A stretch of 64,000 nt of DNA from Yimella sp. cx-51 (GCF_017654605.1 NZ_CP072113.1:992001-1056000), one strand, 5' to 3'; counted from the first letter of the stretch, positions 18,966-28,215 are shown. Notes: generated by a model not told the origin, from the sequence alone. Program-made: numbers and translations.

Positions 18966-20288
18966 TCATTCGCCTTCGAAGATGGTGGGGATGACCGCCT
19001 CGCCGCGCGACATCTGCAATGCACGGGCCGGGAGCTCGGCGCGGGAGGCGCTGTGACGATCGCGGGCGTCCTCGAGCGTCGAGCGATCGACCCGCTCGCC
19101 GTCCTTGACGAGTTCGACCATGAGGTGCCGGTCGTTTGAATCGCCCTTCGGTGCTTCACCGATGCCCACCACCTCGGCCTCGGCCAGGCCGCTGGCGCAG
19201 AGCCGGCGCATCGCGTACTTGCGTCCGGCGATGCTCTTCTTGTCCTTGCTCTTTTTGGCGACGCCCACCATCTGGCCGTTGTGGTCCTCACGCTGCACGA
19301 GCTTGTAGACCATGCCGGCCGTCGGTGCACCGGAGCCGGTCACCAGCGAGGTGCCGACGCCGTAGACGTCGACCGGTCCGGCCTGGAGCGCCGAGATGGC
19401 GTACTCGTCCAGGTCTGAGGTGACCACGATGCGGGTCTTGGTGGCGCCGAGGGAGTCGAGTTGCTCGCGCACTTCGCGTGCCTGCACCAGCAGGTCACCG
19501 GAGTCGAGTCGCACGCCACCCAGCTCAGGCCCGGCGATCTCGACGGCGATGTTGACCGCGTTCTTCACGTCGTAGGTGTCGACCAGCAAGGTGGTGTTGC
19601 GACCGAAGGCTTCGATCTGCGCCTGGAAGGCCTCGCGCTCGTCGTCGTGCACGAGCGTGAACGCGTGCGCCGCGGTGCCGGCCGTCGGGACGCCGTGACT
19701 GCGTCCGGCCTCGAGGTTTGAGGTGGTGCCGAAGCCGGCGATGTAGGCGGCCCGGGCGGCGGCAACGGCCGACCATTCGTGCGTACGACGCGAACCCATT
19801 TCGATGCACGGGCGTCCATCGGCAGCGGCCGTCATGCGGGAAGCCGCGGCGGCAATGGCGCTGTCGTGGTTCATGATCGACAGCATCAGCGTCTCCAGGA
19901 TGACGCCTTCGGCGAAGCTGGACTCCACCACGAGCACGGGGGAGTTGGGGAAAAACATCTCACCCTCGGCGTAACCCCAGATGTCACCGGAGAAGCGGTA
20001 GTTCGCCAGCCACTCCAGCGTCGGCTCGTCGACCACTTTCGCCTGCCGCAGGTGCTCCAGCTCGGCTTTCCCGAAGCGGAAATTCTCGATGGCGTCCAGC
20101 ACTCGACCAGTGCCGGCCACGACGCCGTAACGCCGACCGTCGGGCAGCCGCCGCGCGAACAGTTCGAAGATGCTGCGCCGGTGCGCCGCCCCACTGCGCA
20201 GAGTCGCCTGCAACATCGTCAACTCGTAGTGGTCGGTGAGCAGAGCGGTCGAAGCGGCCGCCGCGGCGACGTTCTTGTCGGTAGTCAC
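18966..20288 (-). CDS. pncB: Nicotinate phosphoribosyltransferase
   Basis: Converts nicotinate and PRPP to nicotinate mononucleotide with ATP hydrolysis. 440 residues from GTG at 20288; homology begins right after this start ([14 protein letters not shown]), so longer starts are rejected. Family motifs: [16 protein letters not shown] near the N-terminus, [19 protein letters not shown] (containing the phosphorylated-His region), VRLDSGDL and [14 protein letters not shown] for phosphate binding. The pncB-pncA pair lies divergent from clpS, a frequent actinobacterial arrangement. Confidence 0.95.
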   Translation of the reverse strand: MTTDKNVAAAAASTALLTDHYELTMLQATLRSGAAHRRSIFELFARRLPDGRRYGVVAGTGRVLDAIENFRFGKAELEHLRQAKVVDEPTLEWLANYRFSGDIWGYAEGEMFFPNSPVLVVESSFAEGVILETLMLSIMNHDSAIAAAASRMTAAADGRPCIEMGSRRTHEWSAVAAARAAYIAGFGTTSNLEAGRSHGVPTAGTAAHAFTLVHDDEREAFQAQIEAFGRNTTLLVDTYDVKNAVNIAVEIAGPELGGVRLDSGDLLVQAREVREQLDSLGATKTRIVVTSDLDEYAISALQAGPVDVYGVGTSLVTGSGAPTAGMVYKLVQREDHNGQMVGVAKKSKDKKSIAGRKYAMRRLCASGLAEAEVVGIGEAPKGDSNDRHLMVELVKDGERVDRSTLEDARDRHSASRAELPARALQMSRGEAVIPTIFEGE

Positions 20289-20312
20289 GGGCAGCAGCCT
20301 AGAGTGGTCGGC

Positions 20313-20606
20313 GTGTCCGTAGCGCCCCCCGAGATCGAAGAGGTCGTCGACCTCGACGCCGATGTCGAGATCGACAAGGGATGGGTAACCCTCGTCTGGA
20401 ACGACCCGGTCAACCTGATGTCCTACGTCTCGTGGGTCTTCCAGACCTACTTCGGCTACTCCCGGGAGAAGGCCGAGGAGTTGATGTTGGCCGTGCACAA
20501 CGAGGGTCGTGCTGCTGTCTCGCACGGCACCCGCGAGCGCATGGAGACCGATACCGCTGCGATGCATGGCTATTCGCTGTGGGCGACCTTCCAGCGGGAC
20601 GAGTGA
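20313..20606 (+). CDS. clpS: ATP-dependent Clp protease adaptor
   Basis: Small adaptor that delivers N-degron substrates to ClpAP/ClpCP. 97 residues from GTG 20313 (GTG 20304 is in frame and possible). An acidic flexible N-terminus precedes the folded core starting [20 protein letters not shown], then [20 protein letters not shown], which forms the N-degron and Clp-binding surfaces. Its stop overlaps the start of the DUF2017 gene (TGATG), so they are coupled. Confidence 0.95.
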   Translation: MSVAPPEIEEVVDLDADVEIDKGWVTLVWNDPVNLMSYVSWVFQTYFGYSREKAEELMLAVHNEGRAAVSHGTRERMETDTAAMHGYSLWATFQRDE

Positions 20607-21205
20607 TGGCCGAAGCTTTTCGACGCAGGGGCGATTTGATCGTCGGCGTGCTCGACGAGACCGAGCGGTCCGTCATGGTCGAACTGCTGCGTCAGACCCG
20701 TGAGTTGGTCGAGCCCGACGAGACCGAGACCACCGGTGACCCGTTCACCGACCTGATGGCCACGCTGGGCGACAGCTACGACCCCGCTGAGGTGGCCGAC
20801 CGAGACCCTGTCGTGCGTCGCCTGCTGCCGGATGGCCACCGCGACGACCCCGAAGCTGCCGCGGAGTTCCGGGCGGCCACCGAGCGAAACCTGCGTGAGC
20901 AGAAGACTCGCAAGCTCACCGCAGCCATCGAGGTGTTGGAGGGCCCGGTCGCGCGGCGAGACCGTCTCGAACTCACCGACGAGCAGGCCATCACCGTGAT
21001 GATGGCGCTGGCCGACGTGCGCCTCGCCATGGGGGAGCGGCTCGAACTACGCACCGATGAAGACAGTGAGCGTCTGCACCGAGATCTGGAAGATCTCGAG
21101 GTCCTCGATGAGGACGCCGACCCGCACCGCATCACGCTCAGCCTGTATTACGACTTCCTCACCTGGGTGCAGGAGTCGATCGCACTGGCCCTCATGCCGC
21201 GCTGA
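20606..21205 (+). CDS. DUF2017 family protein
   Basis: Uncharacterised cytosolic protein of 199 residues starting at ATG 20606, overlapping the clpS stop by one base. Helical and acidic, with C-terminal LSLYYDFLTWVQESIALAL, the most conserved part of the family. DUF2017 genes follow clpS in many actinobacteria, which suggests a function linked to Clp proteolysis, though none has been shown to my knowledge. Confidence 0.9.
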   Translation: MAEAFRRRGDLIVGVLDETERSVMVELLRQTRELVEPDETETTGDPFTDLMATLGDSYDPAEVADRDPVVRRLLPDGHRDDPEAAAEFRAATERNLREQKTRKLTAAIEVLEGPVARRDRLELTDEQAITVMMALADVRLAMGERLELRTDEDSERLHRDLEDLEVLDEDADPHRITLSLYYDFLTWVQESIALALMPR

Positions 21206-21253
21206 GGTTGCATCGACGCCGCGAAGGGATCGGTCGACCGGGTCGTCAGTAGG

Positions 21254-22789
21254 ATGACGGACACCATGAGCAGCAAGCCCCACACCGGTCCTGTCCGCCT
21301 GCGCGTCGCGCCCTCACCCACGGGTGATCCGCACGTCGGCACCGCCTACATGGCGATGTTCGACCTCGCCTACGTCCGTCAGCAGGGTGGCCAGTTCGTC
21401 CTGCGGATCGAGGACACCGACCGCGCCCGCTTCCGGGAGGACAGCGAGCAGCAGTTGTACGACACGCTGCACTGGCTCGACCTCAACTGGGACGAGGGTC
21501 CTGACATCGGTGGCCCCTACGCCTCCTACCGGCAGTCCGAGAGGCTCGACACCTACGCGCCGTACGTGCAGCAGTTGCTCGACGACGGCAAGGCGTACCA
21601 CTGCTGGTGCTCCTCCGAGCGCCTGGCAGAGATGCGCGAACGCCAGCAGAAGCTGAAGCAGCCCACGGGTTATGACCGTCTCTGCTACGGCAAGACCGAG
21701 GACGAGCGCAAAGAGCTCCCCGGTTTCACCGACAAGCCCGTGGTGCGCATGCTCGTCCCGGACGACGTCGAACTCACCTTCGTCGACCTCATCCTGGGCC
21801 GCACGAACGCGCCGAAGCCGGACGATCAGGTGATCCAGAAGGCCGACGGTTTCCCGACCTATCACCTGGCCGTCGTGGTCGACGACCACCTGATGAAGAT
21901 CACCCACGTGGTGCGTGGTCAGGAATGGATCTCCAGCACCCCCAAGCACCTGCTGCTCTACAAATGGCTGGGCTGGGAAGCGCCCGCCTTCGCGCACATG
22001 CCACTGCTGCGCGACGAGAAGAAGGCGAAGATCTCCAAGCGCAAGAACCCCTGGGCACGCCTGACGTGGTTCAAGGAGCAGGGCTATCTGCCGGAGGCAC
22101 TGGTGAATTTCCTTGCGCTGCAAGGACACCCGCCGGTGATTGAGGAAGACGGCACCGAGCGTGAGATCTTCACCTTCGACGAATTCGTCGAGCGCTTCGA
22201 CTGGAGCAAGATCAACCCGGCCGGGGCGATGTTCAACCTCGACAAGTTGAACTGGCTCAACGGGCACTACATCCGCGAGCTCGAGGTGGGCGATTTCGCG
22301 TCGCGCCTGCTGCCTTTCCTGCACGCCGACGGGGTGCTGCCCGCGCACCCGTCCCTACCCGAACTCGGCCGCCTGCAAAATGTCGCCGAGCTGGTGCAGA
22401 CCCGCATCACCCTCCTGTCGGAGGCGACGCCTCTGGTGAAGCCCTTCTTCGTCGCCGACGACGACCTGGAGATCTCCGAGGACGCCCGCAAGGATCTCAA
22501 GGACAACGCCAAGGACGTACTCGCCGCGGCGATCGAGGCGCTGGAGCCGATCAGCGGATCACTGGGCACCCCGCTCGGGGAGGGCATCGAATGGATCGCC
22601 GAGCGCATCGAGAAGGAGCTGCGTGCGGCGATCGTCGACGGTCTCGGCGTCAAGCCGCGGTTGGCCTTCGGTCCGTTGCGCACCGCCGTCTCCGGTCAGA
22701 AGATCTCCCCGCCATTGTTCGAGTCGATGGAGATCCTGGGCAAGCACTCCACGATGCAGCGCCTGCAGGCCCTGCACGACGAGCTCTGA
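21254..22789 (+). CDS. gltX: Glutamyl-tRNA synthetase
   Basis: Class I aminoacyl-tRNA synthetase charging tRNA-Glu. 511 residues from ATG 21254; ATG 21266 (residue 5) is a possible alternative. The HIGH-equivalent lies in APSPTGDPHVGTAYMA and the KMSKS-equivalent in KAKISKRKNPWARL. The C-terminal anticodon-binding helical domain is complete (ending near LGKHSTMQRLQALHDEL). Actinobacteria usually also glutamylate tRNA-Gln with this enzyme for the GatCAB pathway; both tRNAs lie about 0.9 kb downstream. Confidence 0.96.
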   Translation: MTDTMSSKPHTGPVRLRVAPSPTGDPHVGTAYMAMFDLAYVRQQGGQFVLRIEDTDRARFREDSEQQLYDTLHWLDLNWDEGPDIGGPYASYRQSERLDTYAPYVQQLLDDGKAYHCWCSSERLAEMRERQQKLKQPTGYDRLCYGKTEDERKELPGFTDKPVVRMLVPDDVELTFVDLILGRTNAPKPDDQVIQKADGFPTYHLAVVVDDHLMKITHVVRGQEWISSTPKHLLLYKWLGWEAPAFAHMPLLRDEKKAKISKRKNPWARLTWFKEQGYLPEALVNFLALQGHPPVIEEDGTEREIFTFDEFVERFDWSKINPAGAMFNLDKLNWLNGHYIRELEVGDFASRLLPFLHADGVLPAHPSLPELGRLQNVAELVQTRITLLSEATPLVKPFFVADDDLEISEDARKDLKDNAKDVLAAAIEALEPISGSLGTPLGEGIEWIAERIEKELRAAIVDGLGVKPRLAFGPLRTAVSGQKISPPLFESMEILGKHSTMQRLQALHDEL

Positions 22790-22801
22790 GCCCAACCGGT
22801 A

Positions 22802-23447
22802 TCAGCCGGGCAGCAGGGTTCGCAGGCGCAGCGCCAACTGGATGTCGAGACTGCGACCCGGCTGCTGCCATTCCGGGCCGAGGAGCTGACCGATCCGGTC
22901 GAGGCGTTGGGCCACCGTGTTGACATGCACGTGCAGCGCGGTGGCCGCTCGCCGAGGGCTCTGCCCGGCGGTGTAGTACTCCTGCAAGGTGTTGATCAGG
23001 TCGGTGCCGCGCGCACTGTCGTACTCGGCCAGCGGGCCGAGCACACCCTGGACGAAATGGGAGATGTCCGGCTGCGGCCACGACCAGCCCGGCGAAGCCG
23101 AGGTCGTCGACCGCAGCTCCTTGGCCCTGTCTGCCGAGTGCGACCAGCGCGTGGCAAGCCCGGGTGGCCTCGCGGTGCGCGCCAAGAACTGCAGCGATGC
23201 CGCGCACCGGTCCTGCTGCGCCGACGGTGAGTTGGAGGCCCCGCGGCATCGAGATCGATGCGCTGTTCGGGCCGCAGAGGAAAGCCACCAGGGCCGACAC
23301 CTCGCCCGGTTCGAGCAGGCGCTTCACAGCTGCGGGGGCCAGCACGATGTCGCTCACGACGTCGTCCGCGCTGATGTCGTGCGCTGCCGCTTGGTCGGCG
23401 ATCTGGCCCTCGACCAGTGGTGTGCGCACGTACGCAGGGTTCACACA
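22802..23447 (-). pseudogene. Fused remnants of hbdH-like SDR and PucR-type regulator
   Basis: Two truncated genes joined and frameshifted. On the minus strand 23447-23250 encodes the C-terminal part of a 3-hydroxybutyrate dehydrogenase-like SDR (CVNPAYVRTPLVEGQIADQ, then IKRLLEPGEV-like KRLLEPGEVSALVAFLC) without the Rossmann half and without its last residues. At about 23250 it continues in frame into the middle of a PucR/CdaR-type regulator (VRGIAAVLGAHREATRA). Near 23065-23085 the frame shifts, and the PucR C-terminal HTH follows in another frame (TLQEYYTAGQSPRRAATALH, then VNTVAQRLDRIGQLLG) to a TGA at 22802. hbdH and a PucR gene are often neighbours in actinobacteria, so one deletion could create this join. 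Neither part can be functional. Confidence 0.75.
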
Positions 23448-23460
23448 GTCATGTCCTGCG

Positions 23461-23619
23461 ACCCCAGAATTACGTCACTTCTACGTGCGAACCGAACAGC
23501 TGCCGAAGGACTTGTGGCCGGCATTGCTGCAGCGCGTCCACGATTTGGGGGAAAGCACCGGCTCCGGTAAGGTTTCTCCTCGGTTCGCCTCGCTCGAAGG
23601 TCTACGGACGCGCGAGTAG
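23461..23619 (+). pseudogene. Possible 3' fragment of an unidentified gene
   Basis: A plus-strand frame with coding-like GC-rich third positions runs from about 23461 to a TAG at 23617-23619 (HFYVRTEQLPKDLWPALLQR and onwards). It begins where the SDR remnant on the other strand ends and has no start of its own. It may be the tail of a gene lost in the same rearrangement. I do not recognise the protein, and chance is possible. Confidence 0.3.
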
Positions 23620-23632
23620 GTCGATACCCCCT

Positions 23633-23704
23633 TGGGGTATGGTGTAATTGGCAGCACGACTGATTCTGGTTCAGTTAGTCTAGGTTCGAGTCCTGGTACC
23701 CCAG
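23633..23704 (+). tRNA. tRNA-Gln (anticodon CTG)
   Basis: 72-base cloverleaf. Acceptor TGGGGTA pairs with TACCCCA, the discriminator is G, and the anticodon stem ACTGA/TCAGT has a 7-base loop with CTG at 23666-23668. The T arm contains GGTTCGAGTCC. The 3' CCA is not encoded. Confidence 0.96.
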
Positions 23705-23784
23705 CTTTCGAGAAGCGATTCTCGATTCGGAGAAATTGCGCCGATCCGGTAATGTTCCTCCACGTGCCAACTGGCACAGGTCGC

Positions 23785-23857
23785 GGCCCCGTTGTGTAGC
23801 GGCCTAGCACGCCGCCCTCTCAAGGCGGTAGCGCGGGTTCGAATCCCGTCGGGGCTA
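23785..23857 (+). tRNA. tRNA-Glu (anticodon CTC)
   Basis: 73-base cloverleaf. Acceptor GGCCCCG pairs with CGGGGCT (terminal G-U), the anticodon stem is CCGCC/GGCGG with loop CTCTCAA and CTC at 23819-23821, and the T arm is GGGTTCGAATCCC. No encoded CCA. It lies 80 bases after tRNA-Gln, probably the same transcript. Confidence 0.96.
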
Positions 23858-23865
23858 CAAGTTCG

Positions 23866-23890
23866 AAACCCCCTGCAGCGCAGGGGGTTT
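23866..23890 (+). terminator. Terminator of the tRNA-Gln/tRNA-Glu transcript
   Basis: A perfect 11-bp inverted repeat (AAACCCCCTGC at 23866-23876, complement at 23880-23890) with a 3-base loop ends in TTT, nine bases after tRNA-Glu. Confidence 0.85.
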
Positions 23891-23929
23891 CGTCGTACCC
23901 GGCACGAATTGGAAGAACTGGAAGGACCC

Positions 23930-24535
23930 GTGCACACAGCAGTCGACGACGAACTGGTCTGGTACGCCGCCTACGGCTCGAACATCTCACCGCAGCGCTT
24001 CGGCTATTACCTCAGTGGCGGCCGTCCGCCGAGCGCGGCTCGGTCGGTGCCGGGCGCGCGTGATGGTACGGCGCCGCGCGAGATGCGTGCGATGGAACTG
24101 CCCGGCTCGGTCTTCTTCGGCTGGGAATCACCGACCTGGGGTGGGGGAGTGGCCTTCTACGACCCGGACGTCGTAGGGCGTGCCCTCGCCACGGCCTATC
24201 TCATCACCCACGAACAGTTCAGCGATCTGGTCGCGCAGGAAATGCATCGGGAGATCGGTGCCGAACTCGACCTGGCTCGGCTGCGTCGTCACCGGACGAT
24301 CGAGCTCGGCTCCGGTAGGTACGACCGCTTGTTGGTGGTCGAGGAGATCGACGAGACGCCGGTGGTGACGTTCACCTGCCCGGCGGCCCATCATCCGAGT
24401 CTGCGTGCGCCGTCGAGCGCCTACCTGGAGACGATCGCGAAAGGCCTGCGCGACACCCACCACCTCGCGGACGACGTGATCGCCGACTACCTCGGTGCGC
24501 TTCGTCCGTTCCGTGATGTGGCCCCGCTCAGCTGA
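23930..24535 (+). CDS. Gamma-glutamylcyclotransferase-like protein
   Basis: 201 residues from GTG 23930. The start of the conserved part, WYAAYGSNISPQRFGYYL, is the YGSN nucleotide/substrate loop of the GGCT-like (AIG2) fold, and a Glu-containing strand is expected later. Annotations of this actinobacterial family vary (some databases call it histone deacetylase, which is not supported by motifs). It may process gamma-glutamyl compounds; this is inferred from fold only. A TTG at 23909 is an alternative start. The 3' end overlaps the convergent regulator gene by 8 bp. Confidence 0.75.
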   Translation: MHTAVDDELVWYAAYGSNISPQRFGYYLSGGRPPSAARSVPGARDGTAPREMRAMELPGSVFFGWESPTWGGGVAFYDPDVVGRALATAYLITHEQFSDLVAQEMHREIGAELDLARLRRHRTIELGSGRYDRLLVVEEIDETPVVTFTCPAAHHPSLRAPSSAYLETIAKGLRDTHHLADDVIADYLGALRPFRDVAPLS

Positions 24536-25283
24536 CGTCTGAGTTGGAACGCGGACGTGCCTGCGCCGCGTGGGTTCGCGCCAGGATCTCGGTCAGCTTG
24601 TTGGCGCCCGCCACGACGGTCGCGGCGTGGAGGCGTCCGGGCTGACGGGAGACGCGCTCGATCGGACCCGAGATCGACACCGCCGCGATGACGCGCCCGG
24701 AGGGGCTGCGCACAGGAGCCGACACAGAAGCTACGCCCTGCTCGCGTTCGCCCACGCTCTGTGCCCAGCCACGACGTCGCACGCCGGAGAGCATGGTGGC
24801 GGAGAACTTCGCGCCCTGCAGACCGCGGTGCAGGCGGTCGGGCTCCTCCCAGGCGAGGAGCACCTGGGCGGCCGAGCCGGCCTGCATCGACAAGGTGGCG
24901 CCCACCGGGATCGAGTCGCGCAGACCGACCGGGCGATCGGCGGCGGCGACACAGATTCGCTGGTCACCCTGACGGCGGAAGAGTTGTGCGCTCTCGTGGG
25001 TGTGATCGCGCAGGGCACCGAGCACCGGGCCTGCTGCGGCCAGCAACCGGTCTTCGCCGGCGGCGGAGGCGAGTTCGTTGAGCCGGGGGCCGAGGATGAA
25101 CCTGCCCTGCAGGTCACGCGCCACCAGTCGGTGATGCTCGAGCGCAACGGCCAAGCGGTGAGCGGTCGGGCGGGCCAGACCGGTGTGTGCCACGAGTTGC
25201 GCGAGCGTGGACGGCCCGGCCTCGAGAGCTGCAAGTACGACGGCGGCCTTGTCGAGGACGCCTACCCCACTAGAGTTGTCCAT
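24528..25283 (-). CDS. ndgR: IclR family regulator, NdgR/LtbR-like
   Basis: 251 residues from ATG at 25283. N-terminal winged HTH (residues about 5-65; [20 protein letters not shown]) and IclR effector domain ([29 protein letters not shown]). Its position, divergent from leuCD, matches NdgR of Streptomyces and LtbR of Corynebacterium, which regulate leucine biosynthesis genes. The name rests on that synteny plus family membership. The 104-base gap to leuC contains an inverted repeat that may be its operator. Confidence 0.88.
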   Translation of the reverse strand: MDNSSGVGVLDKAAVVLAALEAGPSTLAQLVAHTGLARPTAHRLAVALEHHRLVARDLQGRFILGPRLNELASAAGEDRLLAAAGPVLGALRDHTHESAQLFRRQGDQRICVAAADRPVGLRDSIPVGATLSMQAGSAAQVLLAWEEPDRLHRGLQGAKFSATMLSGVRRRGWAQSVGEREQGVASVSAPVRSPSGRVIAAVSISGPIERVSRQPGRLHAATVVAGANKLTEILARTHAAQARPRSNSDVS

Positions 25284-25296
25284 GTAATGATATTGC

Positions 25297-25315
25297 CGTC
25301 TCATTGAGCGAGACG
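25297..25315. promoter_or_regulatory. Inverted repeat in the ndgR-leuC promoter region
   Basis: CGTCTC (25297-25302) and GAGACG (25310-25315) flank a 7-base spacer, 14 bases upstream of the ndgR-like start. Candidate binding site for the IclR dimer controlling itself and leuCD. Confidence 0.4.
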
Positions 25316-25387
25316 CAAGTTCGCGGCCGGAAAAGGTCGGCGATTCTGCATGAAAGAGAAGTCACAAGAGTAGGGAAAGGGTGGGTC

Positions 25388-26797
25388 ATGGGACGCACGC
25401 TTGCGGAAAAGGTGTGGGAGCAGCACGTCGTGCGACGTGCCGAGGGAGAGCCGGATCTTCTCTTCATCGACCTCCACCTCCTGCACGAGGTCACCAGTCC
25501 CCAGGCGTTCGACGGGCTGCGCCTTGCCGGTCGCCCGGTGCGTCGGCCCGATCTGTCACTGGCCACCGAGGATCACAACGTCCCGACCACGCCGGGGCCG
25601 ATCACCGATCTGGTGAGCCGCACGCAGGTGGAGACGCTGCGCGCCAACTGCGCGGAGTTCGGGGTGAAGCTGTTCCCGATGGGTGATGCCGAGCAGGGCA
25701 TCGTGCACATCATCGGCCCGCAGCTGGGTCTCACCCAGCCGGGCATGACGATCGTCTGCGGCGACAGCCACACCTCCACGCACGGTGCGTTCGGTGCACT
25801 CGCTTTCGGTATCGGCACCAGCGAGGTCGAGCATGTGCTCGCCACGCAGACGTTGCCACTGAAGCCTTTCAAGACGATGGCCATCAACGTCGAGGGTGAG
25901 CTCGCCGAGGGTGTGACGGCCAAGGACGTCATCCTGGCGGTCATCGCCAAGATCGGCACCGGCGGCGGCCAGGGATACGTGCTGGAGTACCGCGGCTCGG
26001 CGATCCGCGCGCTGTCCATGGAAGCGCGCATGACGATGTGCAACATGTCGATCGAGGCCGGTGCGCGCGCGGGCATGATCGCCCCGGACGACATCACCTT
26101 CGAGTACCTGCGTGGTCGTGAGCACGCTCCGCAGGGCGATGACTGGGACGCCGCCGTCGCTGACTGGCGAGAGCTGGCAACCGATGAGGACGCGGAGTTC
26201 GATGTGGTGGTCGACCTCGATGCAGGTGAACTCTCGCCGTTCGTCACGTGGGGCACCAACCCGGGCCAGGGTCTACCGTTGTCGGCGCAGGTGCCAGTGC
26301 CCGAGGAGATCGGCGACGACACGCAGCGCTTCGCAGCCGAGCGCGCGATCGAGTACATGGGCCTGACCCCGGGTATGCCGCTGAAGCAGATCTCGGTCGA
26401 CACCGTCTTCCTCGGTTCGTGCACCAATGGGCGCATCGAAGACCTCCGCGCCGCCGCCGACGTGATCAAGGGTCGCAAGGTGGCAGGTGGCGTCCGGATG
26501 CTGGTGGTGCCCGGGTCGGCCAAGGTGCGCCTTCAGGCCGAGAGCGAGGGCCTGGACAAAGTGTTCGAGGCCGCCGGTGCCGAGTGGCGCCTCGCCGGCT
26601 GCTCCATGTGCCTCGGGATGAACCCCGACCAACTGGCACCCGGCGAACGCAGCGCATCGACGTCCAACCGAAACTTCGAAGGCCGTCAGGGCAAGGGTGG
26701 CCGCACCCACCTGGTCAGCCCGCTCGTCGCGGCTGCCACCGCCGTCCGCGGCACTTTGTCGAGTCCGTCCGACCTGGATGGCCAGGAGGAGCACTGA
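25388..26797 (+). CDS. leuC: 3-isopropylmalate dehydratase large subunit
   Basis: Aconitase-family subunit that isomerises 2- to 3-isopropylmalate in leucine synthesis, with LeuD. 469 residues from ATG 25388 ([15 protein letters not shown] is the canonical N-terminus; a purine-rich GGAAAGGG lies upstream). The [4Fe-4S] cysteines are present in [10 protein letters not shown] and [10 protein letters not shown]. Active-site blocks [22 protein letters not shown] and [10 protein letters not shown]-like [10 protein letters not shown] are intact. The stop overlaps the leuD ATG (TGATG). Confidence 0.97.
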   Translation: MGRTLAEKVWEQHVVRRAEGEPDLLFIDLHLLHEVTSPQAFDGLRLAGRPVRRPDLSLATEDHNVPTTPGPITDLVSRTQVETLRANCAEFGVKLFPMGDAEQGIVHIIGPQLGLTQPGMTIVCGDSHTSTHGAFGALAFGIGTSEVEHVLATQTLPLKPFKTMAINVEGELAEGVTAKDVILAVIAKIGTGGGQGYVLEYRGSAIRALSMEARMTMCNMSIEAGARAGMIAPDDITFEYLRGREHAPQGDDWDAAVADWRELATDEDAEFDVVVDLDAGELSPFVTWGTNPGQGLPLSAQVPVPEEIGDDTQRFAAERAIEYMGLTPGMPLKQISVDTVFLGSCTNGRIEDLRAAADVIKGRKVAGGVRMLVVPGSAKVRLQAESEGLDKVFEAAGAEWRLAGCSMCLGMNPDQLAPGERSASTSNRNFEGRQGKGGRTHLVSPLVAAATAVRGTLSSPSDLDGQEEH

Positions 26798-27393
26798 TGG
26801 AGAAGTTCACCACCCACACCGGTGTCGGAGTGCCGCTGCGGCGCAGCAACGTCGACACCGACCAGATCATTCCGGCCGTCTACCTCAAGCGGGTCACCCG
26901 CACCGGCTTCGAGGACGGCCTGTTCGCCGCGTGGCGCGGCGACGACACCTTCGTCCTGAACAACGCCTCGTTCGCGCAGGGTTCGGTGCTGGTCGCCGGG
27001 CCCGATTTCGGCACCGGGTCTTCCCGTGAGCACGCGGTCTGGGCGCTCATGGACTACGGCTTCCGGGTCGTGCTCAGTTCGCGATTCGCCGACATCTTCC
27101 GGGGCAACTCCGGCAAGGCCGGGCTGCTCACCGCTCAGCTCACGCAGGACGACATCGAGCTGCTGTGGAAGCTGCTGGAGAACGAGCCGGGCATGCAGGT
27201 CACGGTCGATCTGGTCGAGCGCACTGTCGTCGCAGGCGAACACGTCTTTGCCTTCGAGGTGGACGATTACACCCGCTGGCGTCTGCTCGAAGGTCTGGAC
27301 GACATCAGCCTGACCCTGCGACACGCTGATGACATCACGCAGTTCGAAGAAAGCCGCCCGTCGTGGAAACCTTCCGTAGAGGTGGGCGGCTGA
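26797..27393 (+). CDS. leuD: 3-isopropylmalate dehydratase small subunit
   Basis: Swivel-domain partner of LeuC. 198 residues from ATG 26797, overlapping the leuC stop by one base, so the subunits are translationally coupled. Conserved: [31 protein letters not shown] and [16 protein letters not shown] 20-bp perfect palindrome lies 28 bases after the stop. Confidence 0.97.
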   Translation: MEKFTTHTGVGVPLRRSNVDTDQIIPAVYLKRVTRTGFEDGLFAAWRGDDTFVLNNASFAQGSVLVAGPDFGTGSSREHAVWALMDYGFRVVLSSRFADIFRGNSGKAGLLTAQLTQDDIELLWKLLENEPGMQVTVDLVERTVVAGEHVFAFEVDDYTRWRLLEGLDDISLTLRHADDITQFEESRPSWKPSVEVGG

Positions 27394-27421
27394 CGGACGG
27401 CAGAAACACGGAGAAATTCGT

Positions 27422-27466
27422 TGATGGGGCGTAAAACGTTGAGACACAACGTTTTACGCCCCATCA
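27422..27466. repeat. Perfect 20-bp inverted repeat between leuD and hupB
   Basis: Arms 27422-27441 and 27447-27466 are exact reverse complements (core GGGGCGTAAAACGTTG) with the loop AGACA. The stem is unusually long and not uniformly GC-rich, and no T-run follows. It could terminate leuCD transcription, act as a structured RNA, or be a mobile palindromic repeat. Confidence 0.9.
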
Positions 27467-27521
27467 GTCGTTCAGCCCAGGGGCAGGATTCGCCTCGAAC
27501 GCATGCGGTTTACGGGCAAAG

Positions 27522-27538
27522 TCCTTGTGGCACAAGGA
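27522..27538. promoter_or_regulatory. 17-bp palindrome upstream of hupB
   Basis: TCCTTGTG-G-CACAAGGA: perfect 8-bp arms about one base, 21 bases upstream of the candidate hupB -35 box. Possible operator of an unidentified regulator. Confidence 0.4.
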
Positions 27539-27558
27539 ATTGCGTCAAAAACTGATGG

Positions 27559-27587
27559 TTGCCTGTGCGTGCGAACGGCCCTACCGT
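27559..27587 (+). promoter_or_regulatory. Candidate hupB promoter
   Basis: TTGCCT (27559-27564) and TACCGT (27582-27587) are separated by 17 bases, about 90 bases before the hupB start; this fits an actinobacterial housekeeping promoter. Confidence 0.4.
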
Positions 27588-27677
27588 CTGTGACTGAGCC
27601 GTGCGAACCCGGGCGGCGCAACAGTCATCGATCGCCGCGGCTCGACGTCGAGGCGTCAACCCGAAGGGGTGTCAACT

Positions 27678-28139
27678 GTGAACAAGGCAGAGCTGATCGC
27701 CGCGATTGAAACTCGTCTGGGCGGCAAGAAGGCTGCGACCGATGCCGTCGACGCGGTGCTCGACGTGATCATTCGGGAAGTGGCCAAGGGCAACAAGGTC
27801 GGAATCACCGGCTTCGGCACCTTCGAGAAGGTCACCCGCGCGGCTCGCACGGGGCGCAACCCGCGCACCGGCGCCACCGTGCCGATCAAGAAGACCGCCG
27901 TCCCGAAGTTCAAGGCCGGCACCGGCTTCAAGGCCGTGGTCGCCAAGCCGAGCAGCCTGCCCAAGACCGGCAACGCTGCCGGACGCGCGAGCGCGGGTAC
28001 GGCTGGCACCGCGGCGAAGAAGACGGCGGCGAAGAAGACGACCGCCAAGGCAGCTGCGAAGAAGACCTCGGCCAAGAAGGCCGCGCCGGCCAAGAAGGCA
28101 ACAGCCAAGTCGAGCGCTGCGAAGAAGTCGACCAAGTAG
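27678..28139 (+). CDS. hupB: HU-family nucleoid protein with lysine-rich tail
   Basis: DNA-binding histone-like protein, 153 residues from GTG 27678 (AGGGG site nine bases upstream; VNKAELIAAIE is the canonical start, so GTG 27669 is rejected). Residues 1-90 form the HU fold with the FGTFEKVTRAARTGRNPRTG DNA-binding arm. Residues 105-153 are Ala/Lys/Thr-rich (AAKKT- and KKSTK-type repeats), the histone-H1-like tail typical of actinobacterial HupB that adds DNA compaction and RNA binding. It is monocistronic between the leuD palindrome and a terminator hairpin. Confidence 0.96.
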   Translation: MNKAELIAAIETRLGGKKAATDAVDAVLDVIIREVAKGNKVGITGFGTFEKVTRAARTGRNPRTGATVPIKKTAVPKFKAGTGFKAVVAKPSSLPKTGNAAGRASAGTAGTAAKKTAAKKTTAKAAAKKTSAKKAAPAKKATAKSSAAKKSTK

Positions 28140-28165
28140 TCAGCGCGGGCTGACGATCAAGGAGC

Positions 28166-28197
28166 AGGGCGGATCTGGCGGGTGCCGGATCCGCCCT
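28166..28197 (+). terminator. Hairpin terminator after hupB
   Basis: AGGGCGGATC (28166-28175) and its complement (28188-28197) form a 10-bp stem with a 12-base loop, followed by CTT, 26 bases after the hupB stop. It may also serve the convergent small gene. Confidence 0.7.
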
Positions 28198-28215
28198 CTT
28201 CGTCGCGGTCGCCGA

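Noticed and set aside
23785-23857. tRNA-Glu as an integration site of a mobile element
   Set aside because: The tRNA has its own terminator, no integrase follows, and no repeat of the tRNA 3' end was seen downstream in the window.
27422-27466. Ends of an insertion sequence
   Set aside because: Arms are adjacent (5-base loop), no transposase or target-site duplication is present, so an IS is not supported.
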